From assembly GCA_003214815.1 (NCBI GenBank), contig QCLE01000009.1:1-64000 (forward strand): a DNA stretch of 64,000 bases. The letters are read 5' to 3'. Each line of letters opens with the position of its first letter. Positions within the stretch are counted from its first letter, which is position 1. Below, one piece after another: positions 23,296 to 33,842 of this stretch. The translations under genes were made by a program, and so were the position numbers. Source of the stretch: Prochlorococcus sp. AG-412-J13. GTDB taxonomy: Bacteria > Cyanobacteriota > Cyanobacteriia > PCC-6307 > Cyanobiaceae. Under the pieces are notes generated by a model that saw only the letters and a list, made by a program, of their open reading frames with translations, made no database searches and was not told the DNA's origin.

Positions 23296-24126
23296 TCAAA
23301 CAAAACTTTCTAGAAGTTTTTCAGGTCCAAATTTCTTTAAATAATTAATATTCGATTTTTCAGTTACTAATAGATATCCTGCAAAGCCTAAACCGTTAAT
23401 ACTGAAACCATGAATATGATCATTTTTTCTCTTTATAATAGCGATCCATTTATTAGTTAATAAAATATTGTAAGGATGTATCGGTTTCTTATCACTAATA
23501 GGGTCCCCAAGTCCTAATTTCTTGCATAATTCTAAATAAAATTCAAAAAGAAATGATGAATTTTCTAAAAAATTAAATTTAGATACAATAATATTTTTTT
23601 TAAGCTTACTATTTATATCTTGATATGAGTTCATCTCTAAAAACCACTTTTCTCTTGGGCATGATATCTCATCTCTAGATCTACGAAGAAGTTGAAAATG
23701 CCTGTGCGGTTGACTTGCTCCCGCAATTGGAGAACTATTGAAAAACCATAAACCACTAGTATCTTTATTAACTTGTTGGATAGCTCTCCAATCATTAATA
23801 TCTAACCATCCATTTTGAGGTTTCCATTTATTTGTAATTAGTAAAATATGTCCTTTTTGTACAGGGTACTTGTTTAATATCAATTGATGCTTATCACCAA
23901 TTTTATCAATTTCTAGTATCTTTTCCCACGGACAAAATGGATTCTGCTTAGGACCATATATTATTTTTTTATTAAATTTTAAAGTATCGAGTTTCCTAAT
24001 TATGAAGTCGTCTTTTTCATATAAATCGCTTGTAATAATATCAGTTTTGAGAGGATATAATGAATCATCATCAATTGATAATCGAGTTTGTTCTAGTGCT
24101 TTTTTCCAATATATTTCTAAACTCAT
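23296..24126 (-). CDS. diadenosine tetraphosphate phosphorylase (ATP adenylyltransferase)
   Basis: The 276-residue protein is related to yeast Apa1/Apa2. It cleaves Ap4A with phosphate to ATP and ADP. Seen: NPFCPWEKILEIDKIGDKHQ, LILNKYPVQKGHILLITNKW (the HIT-like strand region) and FNSSPIAGASQPHRHFQLLR with the nucleotidyl-accepting His in H-x-H-x-Q. The Apa C-terminal region is KPIHPYNILLTNKWIAIIKR. Cytoplasmic. Three bases separate its stop from that of the convergent small gene. Confidence 0.88.
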   Translation of the reverse strand: MSLEIYWKKALEQTRLSIDDDSLYPLKTDIITSDLYEKDDFIIRKLDTLKFNKKIIYGPKQNPFCPWEKILEIDKIGDKHQLILNKYPVQKGHILLITNKWKPQNGWLDINDWRAIQQVNKDTSGLWFFNSSPIAGASQPHRHFQLLRRSRDEISCPREKWFLEMNSYQDINSKLKKNIIVSKFNFLENSSFLFEFYLELCKKLGLGDPISDKKPIHPYNILLTNKWIAIIKRKNDHIHGFSINGLGFAGYLLVTEKSNINYLKKFGPEKLLESFV

Positions 24127-24174
24127 TTAAAAAAAATTATCATAATCATTCTAAAAAAAATAATAAATTTGTAA

Positions 24175-24558
24175 TTACTTTTTATTAAATTGATATTCTT
24201 TCAATTTTTCTAGAGGTATTGATTCTAAGACTACAATATTTGTTGATTCTAATATGACTTTTGGTGCAAGACCGTCTAATAATGCTTGCTTCCACCTATC
24301 AAGACAAATACACCAATGATCACCATCCTTTAATCCTGGGAAGGAATAAATAGGCATGGGAGTTATTAAATCATTACCTTGTGATTTACTATATTTCAGG
24401 AAATTATCGTCCATTACACAACATATAGAATGATTCCCTACGTCATTTTTGTCATAGTTGCAAAATCCATCTCTGAACCAGCCTGTCATAGGTGCACAAC
24501 TACAAACCTCAATTTTTTCTCCTAAAACATTCAATTGAACTTGATTATTTATGGTCAT
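24175..24558 (-). CDS. DUF2237 family protein
   Basis: The 127-residue protein matches the DUF2237 pattern: NVLGEKIEVCSCAPMTGWFR then DGFCNYDKNDVGNHSICCVM (clustered Cys), PMPIYSFPGLKDGDHWCICL, and LDRWKQALLDGLAPKVILES. The family is small, cytoplasmic and uncharacterised; the conserved Cys pattern suggests metal binding. ATG-started, alone between the Ap4A phosphorylase gene and a divergent small gene. Confidence 0.85.
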   Translation of the reverse strand: MTINNQVQLNVLGEKIEVCSCAPMTGWFRDGFCNYDKNDVGNHSICCVMDDNFLKYSKSQGNDLITPMPIYSFPGLKDGDHWCICLDRWKQALLDGLAPKVILESTNIVVLESIPLEKLKEYQFNKK

Positions 24559-24657
24559 AGTTTTTTTTAATAATAATAAAACACCAACATTTCTTAAAAA
24601 AAGGTTGACGAGTATGGGGGGTAAGGAAGTAATAATTCTAATAAGGTTTTTTTCATT

Positions 24658-24876
24658 ATGGATTGGGACTTTACTGAAAACATAGCATTTAAAGCTCTTT
24701 ATGACGCTTTTAAAGATAGTGAAGAAACTTCCGCATTAGAATTCTTATCTAGTGATGGTGCTTCATACTATCTTGAATTAACACAGGACGCAGCGGGTGA
24801 GGGACTTGATCTGGGTGATAATGAAATGATGGAAGAACTTAAGGAAGAAATTATTGAATATCTAGAAAACAACTAA
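24658..24876 (+). CDS. conserved cyanobacterial hypothetical, acidic
   Basis: The 72-residue, strongly acidic protein reads MDWDFTENIAFKALYDAFKD, a serine-rich link and ASYYLELTQDAAGEGLDLGD, ending MMEELKEEIIEYLENN. No membrane segment or export signal. I recall similar short proteins in Prochlorococcus and Synechococcus but know no function. Divergent from the DUF2237 gene; its stop is 10 bases from the metH stop. Confidence 0.75.
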   Translation: MDWDFTENIAFKALYDAFKDSEETSALEFLSSDGASYYLELTQDAAGEGLDLGDNEMMEELKEEIIEYLENN

Positions 24877-24885
24877 ACATTTAGC

Positions 24886-27800
24886 TTAGGCGCTGAAATA
24901 TTTAGCTTTTGAGTGTAGTGAAATGATAGCTGTAGTACTTTGTTCTGGATGCAGTTGTTCAGATTCATCCATGGTCAAGTTAATTCTTTTTGCATCCAAT
25001 AATGATAATTGTTTGTTTGAATCAGATACTTTTGGACATGCAGGATATCCAAAGGAATATCTAGCCCCTCTATATTTTTGAGCTAGTATTTCTCTATTTT
25101 TGTCTGGTTCATCAGTCCTAAACCCACATTCAATACGAATTAATGCATGGACATACTCAGCTAGAGCTTCTGCTAATTGCACTGTAAGACCATGGAATAA
25201 TAAATAATCGCTATATTTATCTTCTTTAAATAATTTTTGAGAATATTCACTAGCAATATCACCCATTGTTACTGCCTGCATAGGAAATATATCTATTGGT
25301 TTACCATTTTTTAAATCACAATAGAAATCAGCTATGCAAAGATTATTCCCAGATTTTTGTCTTGGAAAATTGAATTGGGAAATTTTATTTAATGATTTAT
25401 CATCAAATAGAAGAATACTATTATCCTTTCTACCACATCTGAAATATCCATAAACTGCTTTGGGTGAAATAAGTTTTTTATCTACAATTGTCTCTAACCA
25501 TTTATCTAACAATGGTTTAGCAAATGAATCCAGATAGTTATTGTATTCATCTACGCTTTGGTTTTTCCCTTTTTTTATTTGCCATTGTCCGCTGAATAGA
25601 GCTTTTGTATCTAAATAAAAAATTAACTTATTTAAATCAATATCAACGTCGGATAAGACTTTCGTCCCCAAAAAAGGAGCTTGAATTGGTTCTTCTTCAT
25701 TTACAAATTTAGATCTTATAAAATTGTCTTTTAAATTTAATTTGGAAGTCTCAGTACGTATGGATATTGATTTATTAACCGCTTTTGAGTTAGTTTTTGA
25801 TGAGGCTAAATTAATACTAATACCCTCATTATTAATAAATCCCTCTGTATTTGACCAATTTCCCTTTTTTTTATTATCCATATATTCATTCATGAATTTA
25901 AGATCAGTGAACGCATCTTTTCCGTACAATATTTTCCCTTTATATATTTTGCTGCAGTCCTCATTTACAAATTTTGGAGTTAACGCTGCACCTCCTAATA
26001 TGACTGGTACACTAATATCTTCTTTGTTAAAAGCCTCTAAATTATCTTTCATAAATGCAGTTGACTTAACAAGTAATCCGCTCATAGCAATGCAATCTGC
26101 ATTGTGCTTCTTTTGTGCATCTATAATTGCTGAAACATCTTGCTTTATTCCAAGATTTATTACGTCATAACCATTATTTGTAAGTATTATGTCAACCAAA
26201 TTTTTACCAATATCATGAACATCGCCTTTGACTGTTGCAATTAAGAGTTTTCCATTTGATATGTTTTCATCTACAGTTTCCATATATGGTTCTAAAATTG
26301 AAACAGCAAATTTCATTGTTTCAGCGGATTGGAGTACGAATGGTAATTGCATTTGACCTGAGCCAAATAAATCGCCTACTACTTTCATCCCATCTAGTAA
26401 AAAGGTATTAATTATTTCAAGAGGTTTATATTTTTTTAGCGCTTTATTTAATTGATCTTCTAAACCTATTTTTTCTCCATCAATAATATGATTTTTTAAA
26501 CTTTCTTCCAGAGTTAAGTTTTTAATTTCTGAAGATGCTCTTTTGAAATCCTGAATAGATAAATCTTGAAAAGCCTTAGTGAGTTCTACTAATGGATCAT
26601 AAGTACAAATATCATCTTCAAATTCTCTTTTGTCATATATCAAATCTAAGCAAAGCTTTTTAGTTTCATCAGAAATTTTTGATAATGGCAAAATTTTATT
26701 TGGCGCGATAATAGCGGAATCCAATCCTGCTTTGATGCATTCATCTAAAAATATTGAATTTAAATTAATTCTAGATAATGGTGATAGACCAAAACTTATA
26801 TTCGATATCCCCAATATAATATGAATTTCTGGGAAATTTTCACGAATTTTTGATATAGCAGTAATTGTTTCTTTAGCGTTTAATCTATCTTCTTCTATCC
26901 CAGTAGATATTGGCAGTGCTAATGGATCAAAAAAGAGCTCATAATCTGATAAACCACATTCTCTTGTTTTATTAATCGCTCGTTTAACAATGTTAAATTT
27001 TTTATCTGCATTCCTTGCCATTCCATCTTCATCAATAGTTCCAACAACAAGTCCTGAACCATACCCCAAGGCTAAATTTAGAACTTGATCAAATCTTTCA
27101 TCACCGTCTTCGTAATTAGTAGAATTTATAATACATTTACCTCCAGCTGACTTTAATCCACTTTCCATTTTGTCAGCATCTGTAGAATCAATCATTAATG
27201 GTAAATTTATGTTGGTAACTAGTCTTGAAGTTATTTCTTTCATATCTTTCACACCGTCTCTTCCCACATAATCAACATTCACATCAAGAACGTGTGCATT
27301 TTCTTTTTGTTGTTGCTTGGCAATTGAAACTAGGCCATCCCAATCGTCGTTATTTAGCAACTCCCTTACCTTTTTAGATCCACTTGCATTTAATCTTTCT
27401 CCTACAATCAAAATTGAATTATCTTGTTTGTATGGCACAGAATTGTATATTGATGATGCAGAAGGAATATATCCACATGTATTGTACTTAGCATTTTTGT
27501 TAGTCCTTTCGTTAACAATAATTTCATCAATTATTGTAGATAGATATTTAATATGCTCAGGTGTAGTCCCACAACATCCACCTATTAATTGAACATTAAA
27601 GTCATATATAAAATTCATTAACTGCATTTTTAATTCTATTGGCTTTAATCTGTAGTGAGCTACACCACCAATATTTTCAGGTAGACCTGCATTGGGAATA
27701 CAACTTATAGCGAAGGGTGAATTTTCAGACAAATATTTAATATGTTCCTTCATTTGTTCTGGACCAGTTGCACAATTTAGTCCAAGAATATCTATATTAA

Positions 27801-28452
27801 ATGGCTCTAATATTGTTAATGCAGATGCGATGTCAGATCCAACAAGCATAGTACCTGTTGTTTCCATTGTTATAGATACCATTATGGGTATATCTATATT
27901 TTTAATATCAAGTACTTCTTTTGATGCTAATAAGGCAGATTTAATTTGCAATACATCTTGACAAGTTTCAATTAAAAGAAGATCAACTCCTCCATCTATA
28001 AGACCATATATTTGTTCTTTATATGATTGCTTTAATTCATCAAAATCTATATGTCCTAATGTGGGTAATTTAGTGGTAGGTCCAATTGAACCAGCAACAA
28101 ACCTTGGTTTATCAACTGATCCATATTTGGTTGCAGCTTTTTTTGCTATTAATGCAGCATTTTTATTTATGTCATATGCCTTATCAGCTATATCATATTC
28201 ATCAAGAACTATGGATGAGGCTCCAAAAGTATTAGTTTCTATAACATGACAACCTGATTCTAAGAATGAATTATGAACCTTTTCAACTACGTTTGGTGAT
28301 GATAAAACAAGGTTTTCATTACAACCTTCTAACTCTTTTCCTCCAAAGTCATCTGCAGTAAGATTTAAGTTCTGAAATGATGTTCCAGTACCTCCGTCAA
28401 AAATAATTAATGGCTTTTCTTCTCTATTTAGATAGGTTCTGAAGGATTCCAT
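24886..28452 (-). CDS. metH: cobalamin-dependent methionine synthase
   Basis: A 1188-residue enzyme transferring a methyl group from methyltetrahydrofolate via B12 to homocysteine. The homocysteine domain (1-320) has LNCATGPEQ and GGCCGTTPEHI, giving the three zinc Cys. The pterin-binding domain (345-600) has GERLNASGSKK and the SGLVVGTIDEDGMAR region. The B12 cap/Rossmann domain has VKGDVHDIGKNLVDIIL (D-x-H-x-x-G near residue 745). The reactivation domain ends with YRGARYSFGYPACPK, the SAM-binding signature. All modules are present. It needs the B12 made with CobN/CobU here. No cobalamin riboswitch fits in the short space to ilvE. Confidence 0.97.
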   Translation of the reverse strand: MESFRTYLNREEKPLIIFDGGTGTSFQNLNLTADDFGGKELEGCNENLVLSSPNVVEKVHNSFLESGCHVIETNTFGASSIVLDEYDIADKAYDINKNAALIAKKAATKYGSVDKPRFVAGSIGPTTKLPTLGHIDFDELKQSYKEQIYGLIDGGVDLLLIETCQDVLQIKSALLASKEVLDIKNIDIPIMVSITMETTGTMLVGSDIASALTILEPFNIDILGLNCATGPEQMKEHIKYLSENSPFAISCIPNAGLPENIGGVAHYRLKPIELKMQLMNFIYDFNVQLIGGCCGTTPEHIKYLSTIIDEIIVNERTNKNAKYNTCGYIPSASSIYNSVPYKQDNSILIVGERLNASGSKKVRELLNNDDWDGLVSIAKQQQKENAHVLDVNVDYVGRDGVKDMKEITSRLVTNINLPLMIDSTDADKMESGLKSAGGKCIINSTNYEDGDERFDQVLNLALGYGSGLVVGTIDEDGMARNADKKFNIVKRAINKTRECGLSDYELFFDPLALPISTGIEEDRLNAKETITAISKIRENFPEIHIILGISNISFGLSPLSRINLNSIFLDECIKAGLDSAIIAPNKILPLSKISDETKKLCLDLIYDKREFEDDICTYDPLVELTKAFQDLSIQDFKRASSEIKNLTLEESLKNHIIDGEKIGLEDQLNKALKKYKPLEIINTFLLDGMKVVGDLFGSGQMQLPFVLQSAETMKFAVSILEPYMETVDENISNGKLLIATVKGDVHDIGKNLVDIILTNNGYDVINLGIKQDVSAIIDAQKKHNADCIAMSGLLVKSTAFMKDNLEAFNKEDISVPVILGGAALTPKFVNEDCSKIYKGKILYGKDAFTDLKFMNEYMDNKKKGNWSNTEGFINNEGISINLASSKTNSKAVNKSISIRTETSKLNLKDNFIRSKFVNEEEPIQAPFLGTKVLSDVDIDLNKLIFYLDTKALFSGQWQIKKGKNQSVDEYNNYLDSFAKPLLDKWLETIVDKKLISPKAVYGYFRCGRKDNSILLFDDKSLNKISQFNFPRQKSGNNLCIADFYCDLKNGKPIDIFPMQAVTMGDIASEYSQKLFKEDKYSDYLLFHGLTVQLAEALAEYVHALIRIECGFRTDEPDKNREILAQKYRGARYSFGYPACPKVSDSNKQLSLLDAKRINLTMDESEQLHPEQSTTAIISLHSKAKYFSA

Positions 28453-28471
28453 TTATAGTAAAAGTCGATTT

Positions 28472-29389
28472 TTATATTGAAATTCTTGTTACCCAATCAT
28501 AATAGTCTTGAGAACGACCTTCTGTTATTTCTATAAGCTTATTTTTTAATTTATTCATTATTGGTCTTTCAACATTTAATTCAGTTGATTCAATTTTTTT
28601 AACTGGTGTAATTTTTGCTGCTGTACCAGTTAGAAAAACTTCATCAGCTATTAATAATTCTGTTTTATCAACAGGCCTTTCAATTACATTTATTTCAAAT
28701 GATTTTGCTAATTCAATTACGCTAGCTCTGGTAATCCCCTCAAGGATATCTTGATCAACACCAGGAGTTATTAAGTCTCCATTTCTTACTATAAATAAAT
28801 TCATACCACTAGCTTCGCTTACCTTACCACATGAATTTAATAGCAAGGCTTCATCAAACCCCGATAAACTAGCCTCGGTTTTAGCTAATGAACTAGTAAT
28901 ATAAGCACCACTTATTTTTCCTCGCAATGGGAGAGATCTATCTTCTTGCCTTGTCCAACTACTAATTCGACAAGAAACACCGTCTGGGGATAGATAATCT
29001 CCTAGTTCAATACAATAAATAAAGAAATCTGTTTCAATATTGTGTAACCTTGGAGCTATACCTAAATCGCTTGTATATACAAATGGTCTTATATAAATAG
29101 GGTTTTTTGGCTTGTTTCTTTTTATTACTTCTTCTAAGGCTTTAAAAATATATTCTTCAGATATATCAGTTAAGAGTAATTTTGCACTTTGAGATAATCT
29201 TTTTATGTGTTTATCAGTTCTAAACAAAAGGAATTCTTCTTTATTCGAAGGGTTAGGTATCGCTCTCATTCCTCCAAATGCAGCAGTGCCATAATGTAGT
29301 GCATGAGTAGCTATTGATATTTTCGCTTCTTTAAATGGAATACATTTACCTTCGAACCAGGCGTATGGAAGAAATTCATGCATATTCAA
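28472..29389 (-). CDS. ilvE: branched-chain amino-acid aminotransferase
   Basis: A fold-type IV PLP aminotransferase of 305 residues for the last step of Leu, Ile and Val synthesis. Seen: WFEGKCIPFKEAKISIATHA then LHYGTAAFGGMRA, the PLP-lysine region GKISGAYITSSLAKTEA (Lys near 158), GFDEALLLNSCGKVSEASGM then NLFIV, and the C-terminal FLTGTAAKITPV (PLP phosphate loop). Cytoplasmic. It lies about 20 bases upstream of metH on the same strand, so the two may form an amino-acid transcription unit. Confidence 0.95.
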   Translation of the reverse strand: MNMHEFLPYAWFEGKCIPFKEAKISIATHALHYGTAAFGGMRAIPNPSNKEEFLLFRTDKHIKRLSQSAKLLLTDISEEYIFKALEEVIKRNKPKNPIYIRPFVYTSDLGIAPRLHNIETDFFIYCIELGDYLSPDGVSCRISSWTRQEDRSLPLRGKISGAYITSSLAKTEASLSGFDEALLLNSCGKVSEASGMNLFIVRNGDLITPGVDQDILEGITRASVIELAKSFEINVIERPVDKTELLIADEVFLTGTAAKITPVKKIESTELNVERPIMNKLKNKLIEITEGRSQDYYDWVTRISI

Positions 29390-29425
29390 TTTATTTAATT
29401 AAGGTAAACTTGTTTTATCCTACTT

Positions 29426-32400
29426 ATGTATTCTAAACCTTATTTATATATAAAAATGCACAGGATATTAAATATAGCGGGAAATGAAAAGAATAAAGAT
29501 GATTTAATTGAGCAACCAGCGGCAGATTTTATTTTTATAACAAGTGTCAAGGCCGATTTAAATCTCATATCAAACTTATTGTTAGAAAAAGAATTTGCTT
29601 CATTAATAAATAATATAAGAGCTTTAGAAATTTCTAATTTAAATTCCTCAGCACAGATTGATAATTATTTTTTAAAAACAATTAATTATGCAAAAGTTGT
29701 CGTACTAAGAATTTTCGGAGATAAAGGTACATGGAACTATGGAATTGAACAACTTTTAAATTGGCAAGCAGTTAATAAAAAAAGGAAGTTAGTAATCCTA
29801 TCAGGTACCATTGATCAGGAAATTTCCTTATGTGAAATAAGTAGTATAGATAAAAATATTGCATTAAATATTTCTAGATTACTAAGATCTGGAGGACTGG
29901 ATAATTATAGAAAATTTCTTAATTGCTTAAATTATCTACAGGTAGATGAATCATTAATTCCTGCTAAGTTTTTGAATATTACTTTTTATGCAGATCCTTA
30001 TTTACATGATTGGAAAATTGAAAAAGGCGAAAAGATAGGAATAATATCCTACAAATCACTTTTTTTGGCTAATGAAATTGAAATAAACGAAAAACTTAAC
30101 TTGCAGTTAAGAAAATGCGGACTATCGCCTAAAACATTTTTTATTTCATCACTAAAAGATCATATTATTCAAAAGAAATTAATTGACATTTTTAAAAAAG
30201 AAGATATTAAACTAATAATTACCACAACTTCATTTTCTTCATCTCAAATCAAAAATAACGATTTAATTGAAAATTCTACAAATATTTTTACTTCTCTTAA
30301 AATTCCAATTTTACAGCTTCTTTCTTCTAATAGATCAAGAATAAATTGGTTAAATTCATCCATTGGAATGAATTCATCTGATTTATTAATGCAAATAATT
30401 ATTCCCGAATTTGATGGAAGAATTACTACCTGTCCTTCAGCATTTAAAGAAATAATTTCTGAAAAAAATACACTTTATAGTGAAATAAGTAGTTACAAAG
30501 CTGATCAAATAGGTATTAAATGGATTTCAAAACTTGCTACAAATTATGTGAAACTTCAAAATCTTAATAATTTTGACAAAAAAATTTGTTTAGTAATAGG
30601 TAATTATCCAGTAAAGAACGGAAGAATCGGTAATGGTGTTGGTCTTAATACACCATCTTCGATAATAAATATTCTTAACTGGTTAAAAGAAGAAGGTTAT
30701 GACCTTGGATCTTGTAATTATCCCCAAGATTCTACGGAATTAATGTCAATACTTATAAAAACTAGAACTAATGATATTGAATCTCAAAATAATAAACCAT
30801 TAGATTACTTACCACTTACTGAATATTTAAAATATTGGAATTATTTAGAACTTGAACCAAAAAACATTATTGTTAATCGTTGGGGCAAACCATCTGATGC
30901 GATCGATCTTGATAATCAAGGCTTCTCAATAAATGGTCTTAGATTTGGAAAAATAACATTATTGATTCAACCTCAACGGGGATATGATGCTTACACTGAT
31001 AAAGATATTCATTCGCCTGATCTGCCACCTCCTCATAGATATTTAGCTCAATATTATTGGATAGAAAAAGTTTTTAATGCAAATGCTATATGCCATATTG
31101 GTAAACATGGGACTGTTGAATGGTTACCTGGCAAATCTATAGGTCTCAGCAATAAATGTTTCCCAAATATTATTTGCCCAGCTATACCTAATATATATCC
31201 CTTTATCGTAAATGATCCTGGTGAAGGCTCACAGGCTAAAAGAAGAACTGCTGCGACAATTATTGATCATTTAACACCTCCTTTGGATAGGTCAGAATTA
31301 TATGGAAAATATTCAATTTTGGAAAATTATTTAGACGAATATTTTGAAGCAAAATTATTAAATTCTAGTCGTATTGAAATTATAGAAAAATCCATTTTTG
31401 AATTAATTAAAAAATATTTTAGTGAAATTACTTTAAAAAATAAAAATAATCAAATTGAAGAAATTGATTCATTTCTTTGCAAAATTAAAGAATCTCAAAT
31501 TAGGACGGGTTTGCATGTTTTTGGCAATAGGCAGAATGACATTAATGAAATAAATTTATTCTTATGTATTGCTAGAGTGCCTAATGCCAATCGAATTGGT
31601 GTTGTTCAATATATAGCAAAACATTTAAAACTAGATTTAAATCCTTGGACAAATAAATATGATAAAAAGTTAAGTGAAAAGGATAAAAAAATATTATTGA
31701 CTTTTTCTAACAAAAACATTTTAAACTTTAGAATGGCTATTGAGTTTTTGGAACAACAATCAAAGTATTTAATATATTTGTTTTTTTACAAAAAGAAAGC
31801 CAATATAAAAAATCTAGAAATATATAAAAATCAGAAAATAATAGACTATTTCTTTAATGAAAAAAAACATAATAAGTATTTTTTATTATTAAAAAATGAG
31901 ATACTATATCCAATCATTAATTCTTCATATAATGAGAAATTATCATTTATTAATTCATTAAGTGGACAATATGTAAAAAGTGGTCCATCTGGAGCACCTA
32001 CGAGAGGTAAAACTGAAGCTTTACCCACTGGTAAAAATTTCTTTTCAGTTGATTCTAGAGGACTGCCAACTGAATCAGCATGGAGTGTTGGTTGTCAATC
32101 CGCGTCTCAAATACTTGACTTATACAAACAAGATAATGGAGAAGATTTAAAAAATATAGCAATATCTGTATGGGCAACATCCACGATGAGAAATGGTGGT
32201 GAAGACATTTGTCAAATTCTATATTTATTAGGAGTACAACCTATTTGGGATGGACCTTCAAGAAGAGTAATAGATTTAGAAATCATACCTATATCTGTTC
32301 TCGAAAGACCAAGGGTTGACGTTACTTTAAGGATTTCCGGAATGTTTAGAGATGCATTTCCTCAGCTAGTTAAATTAACTTCTAATGCAATAAATCTTGT

Positions 32401-33193
32401 TTCTAATCTTAATGAGAATAATAAATTTAATCCTATTGCAGGAGCATTGAAGGAGGGTGATCCAATTAAACGTATATTTGGGTCAGCCCCAGGTTCATAT
32501 GGAGCTGGTCTACAAGAACTAATATCAAATTCTAATTGGGAAAATATTGATGACTTTGGAGAATCTTTTCTTAATTGGAGTAAGTGGATTTACAGTGATA
32601 ATCTTGAACCAATAGAGGATAGAAAATCATTAGAAAATGCTCTTAAAAATGTGCAGTTAGTAGTCCATAATCAAGATAATAAGGAACATGATATTTTAGA
32701 TTCTGATGATTATTATCAGTTTCAGGGTGGTTTATCTTCAGCAATTAAGAAAATAAGCGGTAAATTACCTGAAATGTATCATGGTGATTTATCTAAATAT
32801 GGATTATCTAAAATTTCAAAATTACAAGATGAAATTAATAAAGTTGTTATATCAAGAATTCTTAACCCTAAATGGATAAATGGGATGAAGGATAATGGTT
32901 ATAAAGGAGCATTTGAATTTTCAGCGACCCTAGATTACTTATATGCTTTTGATGCCGCTTCTGAAGTAGTATCAGATTGGTGTTATGAAGAAGTATATAA
33001 ATCATGGTTATGTGATCAGGATCTTAAGAAATTCTTTATAGAGAATAATCCATGGGCTTTAAGAGATATTGCACAAAGATTTCTTGAAATCATCAATAGG
33101 AAAATGTGGAGTAATTGTTCTTCTGAAGTCATTGAAAATTTAAAGCACATAATTTTCAACACTGATTCAATAATTGAAAAGAACGAATTCTGA
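29426..33193 (+). CDS. cobN: cobaltochelatase CobN subunit
   Basis: The 1255-residue large subunit inserts cobalt into hydrogenobyrinic acid diamide in B12 synthesis. It belongs to the CobN/BchH superfamily. CobN is preferred over magnesium chelatase BchH because of the pairing with cobU and metH and the typical ITTTSFSSSQ/ILQLLSSNR N-terminal third. Core motifs are GNYPVKNGRIGNGVGLNTPS, PQRGYDAYTDKDIHSPDLPP, CHIGKHGTVEWLPGKSIGLS, PFIVNDPGEGSQAKRRTAAT, and near the end MYHGDLSKYGLSKISK. Length matches the family. Transcribed alone and divergently from ilvE. Confidence 0.92.
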   Translation: MYSKPYLYIKMHRILNIAGNEKNKDDLIEQPAADFIFITSVKADLNLISNLLLEKEFASLINNIRALEISNLNSSAQIDNYFLKTINYAKVVVLRIFGDKGTWNYGIEQLLNWQAVNKKRKLVILSGTIDQEISLCEISSIDKNIALNISRLLRSGGLDNYRKFLNCLNYLQVDESLIPAKFLNITFYADPYLHDWKIEKGEKIGIISYKSLFLANEIEINEKLNLQLRKCGLSPKTFFISSLKDHIIQKKLIDIFKKEDIKLIITTTSFSSSQIKNNDLIENSTNIFTSLKIPILQLLSSNRSRINWLNSSIGMNSSDLLMQIIIPEFDGRITTCPSAFKEIISEKNTLYSEISSYKADQIGIKWISKLATNYVKLQNLNNFDKKICLVIGNYPVKNGRIGNGVGLNTPSSIINILNWLKEEGYDLGSCNYPQDSTELMSILIKTRTNDIESQNNKPLDYLPLTEYLKYWNYLELEPKNIIVNRWGKPSDAIDLDNQGFSINGLRFGKITLLIQPQRGYDAYTDKDIHSPDLPPPHRYLAQYYWIEKVFNANAICHIGKHGTVEWLPGKSIGLSNKCFPNIICPAIPNIYPFIVNDPGEGSQAKRRTAATIIDHLTPPLDRSELYGKYSILENYLDEYFEAKLLNSSRIEIIEKSIFELIKKYFSEITLKNKNNQIEEIDSFLCKIKESQIRTGLHVFGNRQNDINEINLFLCIARVPNANRIGVVQYIAKHLKLDLNPWTNKYDKKLSEKDKKILLTFSNKNILNFRMAIEFLEQQSKYLIYLFFYKKKANIKNLEIYKNQKIIDYFFNEKKHNKYFLLLKNEILYPIINSSYNEKLSFINSLSGQYVKSGPSGAPTRGKTEALPTGKNFFSVDSRGLPTESAWSVGCQSASQILDLYKQDNGEDLKNIAISVWATSTMRNGGEDICQILYLLGVQPIWDGPSRRVIDLEIIPISVLERPRVDVTLRISGMFRDAFPQLVKLTSNAINLVSNLNENNKFNPIAGALKEGDPIKRIFGSAPGSYGAGLQELISNSNWENIDDFGESFLNWSKWIYSDNLEPIEDRKSLENALKNVQLVVHNQDNKEHDILDSDDYYQFQGGLSSAIKKISGKLPEMYHGDLSKYGLSKISKLQDEINKVVISRILNPKWINGMKDNGYKGAFEFSATLDYLYAFDAASEVVSDWCYEEVYKSWLCDQDLKKFFIENNPWALRDIAQRFLEIINRKMWSNCSSEVIENLKHIIFNTDSIIEKNEF

Positions 33194-33194
33194 A

Positions 33195-33842
33195 TTATCT
33201 GCCTAATAGTGAAAGTCCATGACTATCTGTTCCACATGTTTTTAACATTGAATATTTATTTGCTAATTTTTCTATTTCTGAACAGACAAATAAACTAGGT
33301 TTCCATTTTTCATTAAGTTCATAATCGTACCAAACCTCTATTCCATCAATACCTTGTATTTTTGCCTCTGGAATTAATTTATAAAAGGGAATCCTATACC
33401 TTGCTGGATGTGCAAGAAATGATAAACCACCAGCTAAATTTATTGCTTTAATAACTGATTTAATATTTAAATCATTACCTATTGGAGATTCTCCAAGGAT
33501 GTAGGGATTAAGATATCTACTATTTATATCTATTCCCAACCCAAGTACATGTACTAAACATCCTAGAATCAAACAATTAATTTCTATTCCAGAAATTAAT
33601 TCAAAAGAATCTTTAGGATAATATCTGAGTATATTATTTTTTTTAATGTATTCATGAGCTTTAATTGTATGATGATCGGTTATTGATATAAATTTCAAGT
33701 TATATTTATAAGCTTGTTCTAAAAGTTCATACGGTTCTAGACTGCCATCACTAAATTTTGTATGACAGTGAAAATTAATATTTTTTGGACAACTATATTT
33801 ATTAATATTGGAAGTTAATTTTATTAAATTTTCCCTATTCAT
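33195..33842 (-). CDS. PHP-domain metal-dependent phosphoesterase
   Basis: The 215-residue protein has NFHCHTKFSDGSLEPYELLE near the start (H-x-H and D of the PHP site), FISITDHHTIKAHEYIKKN, LISGIEINC, LSFLAHPARYRIPFYKLIPE and, at the end, CGTDSHGLSLLG. These supply the His/Asp/Glu set for a trinuclear metal centre. The substrate is unknown; relatives cleave 3',5'-bisphosphonucleotides or histidinol phosphate. It overlaps hemJ by eight bases on the same strand. Confidence 0.88.
   Translation of the reverse strand: MNRENLIKLTSNINKYSCPKNINFHCHTKFSDGSLEPYELLEQAYKYNLKFISITDHHTIKAHEYIKKNNILRYYPKDSFELISGIEINCLILGCLVHVLGLGIDINSRYLNPYILGESPIGNDLNIKSVIKAINLAGGLSFLAHPARYRIPFYKLIPEAKIQGIDGIEVWYDYELNEKWKPSLFVCSEIEKLANKYSMLKTCGTDSHGLSLLGR

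Noticed and set aside
24886-28452. Several plus-strand frames inside metH
   Set aside because: They are shadows of a strongly coding gene on the other strand.
28440-28480. Cobalamin riboswitch before metH
   Set aside because: Only about 20 bases separate metH from ilvE and no B12-box-like sequence is present.
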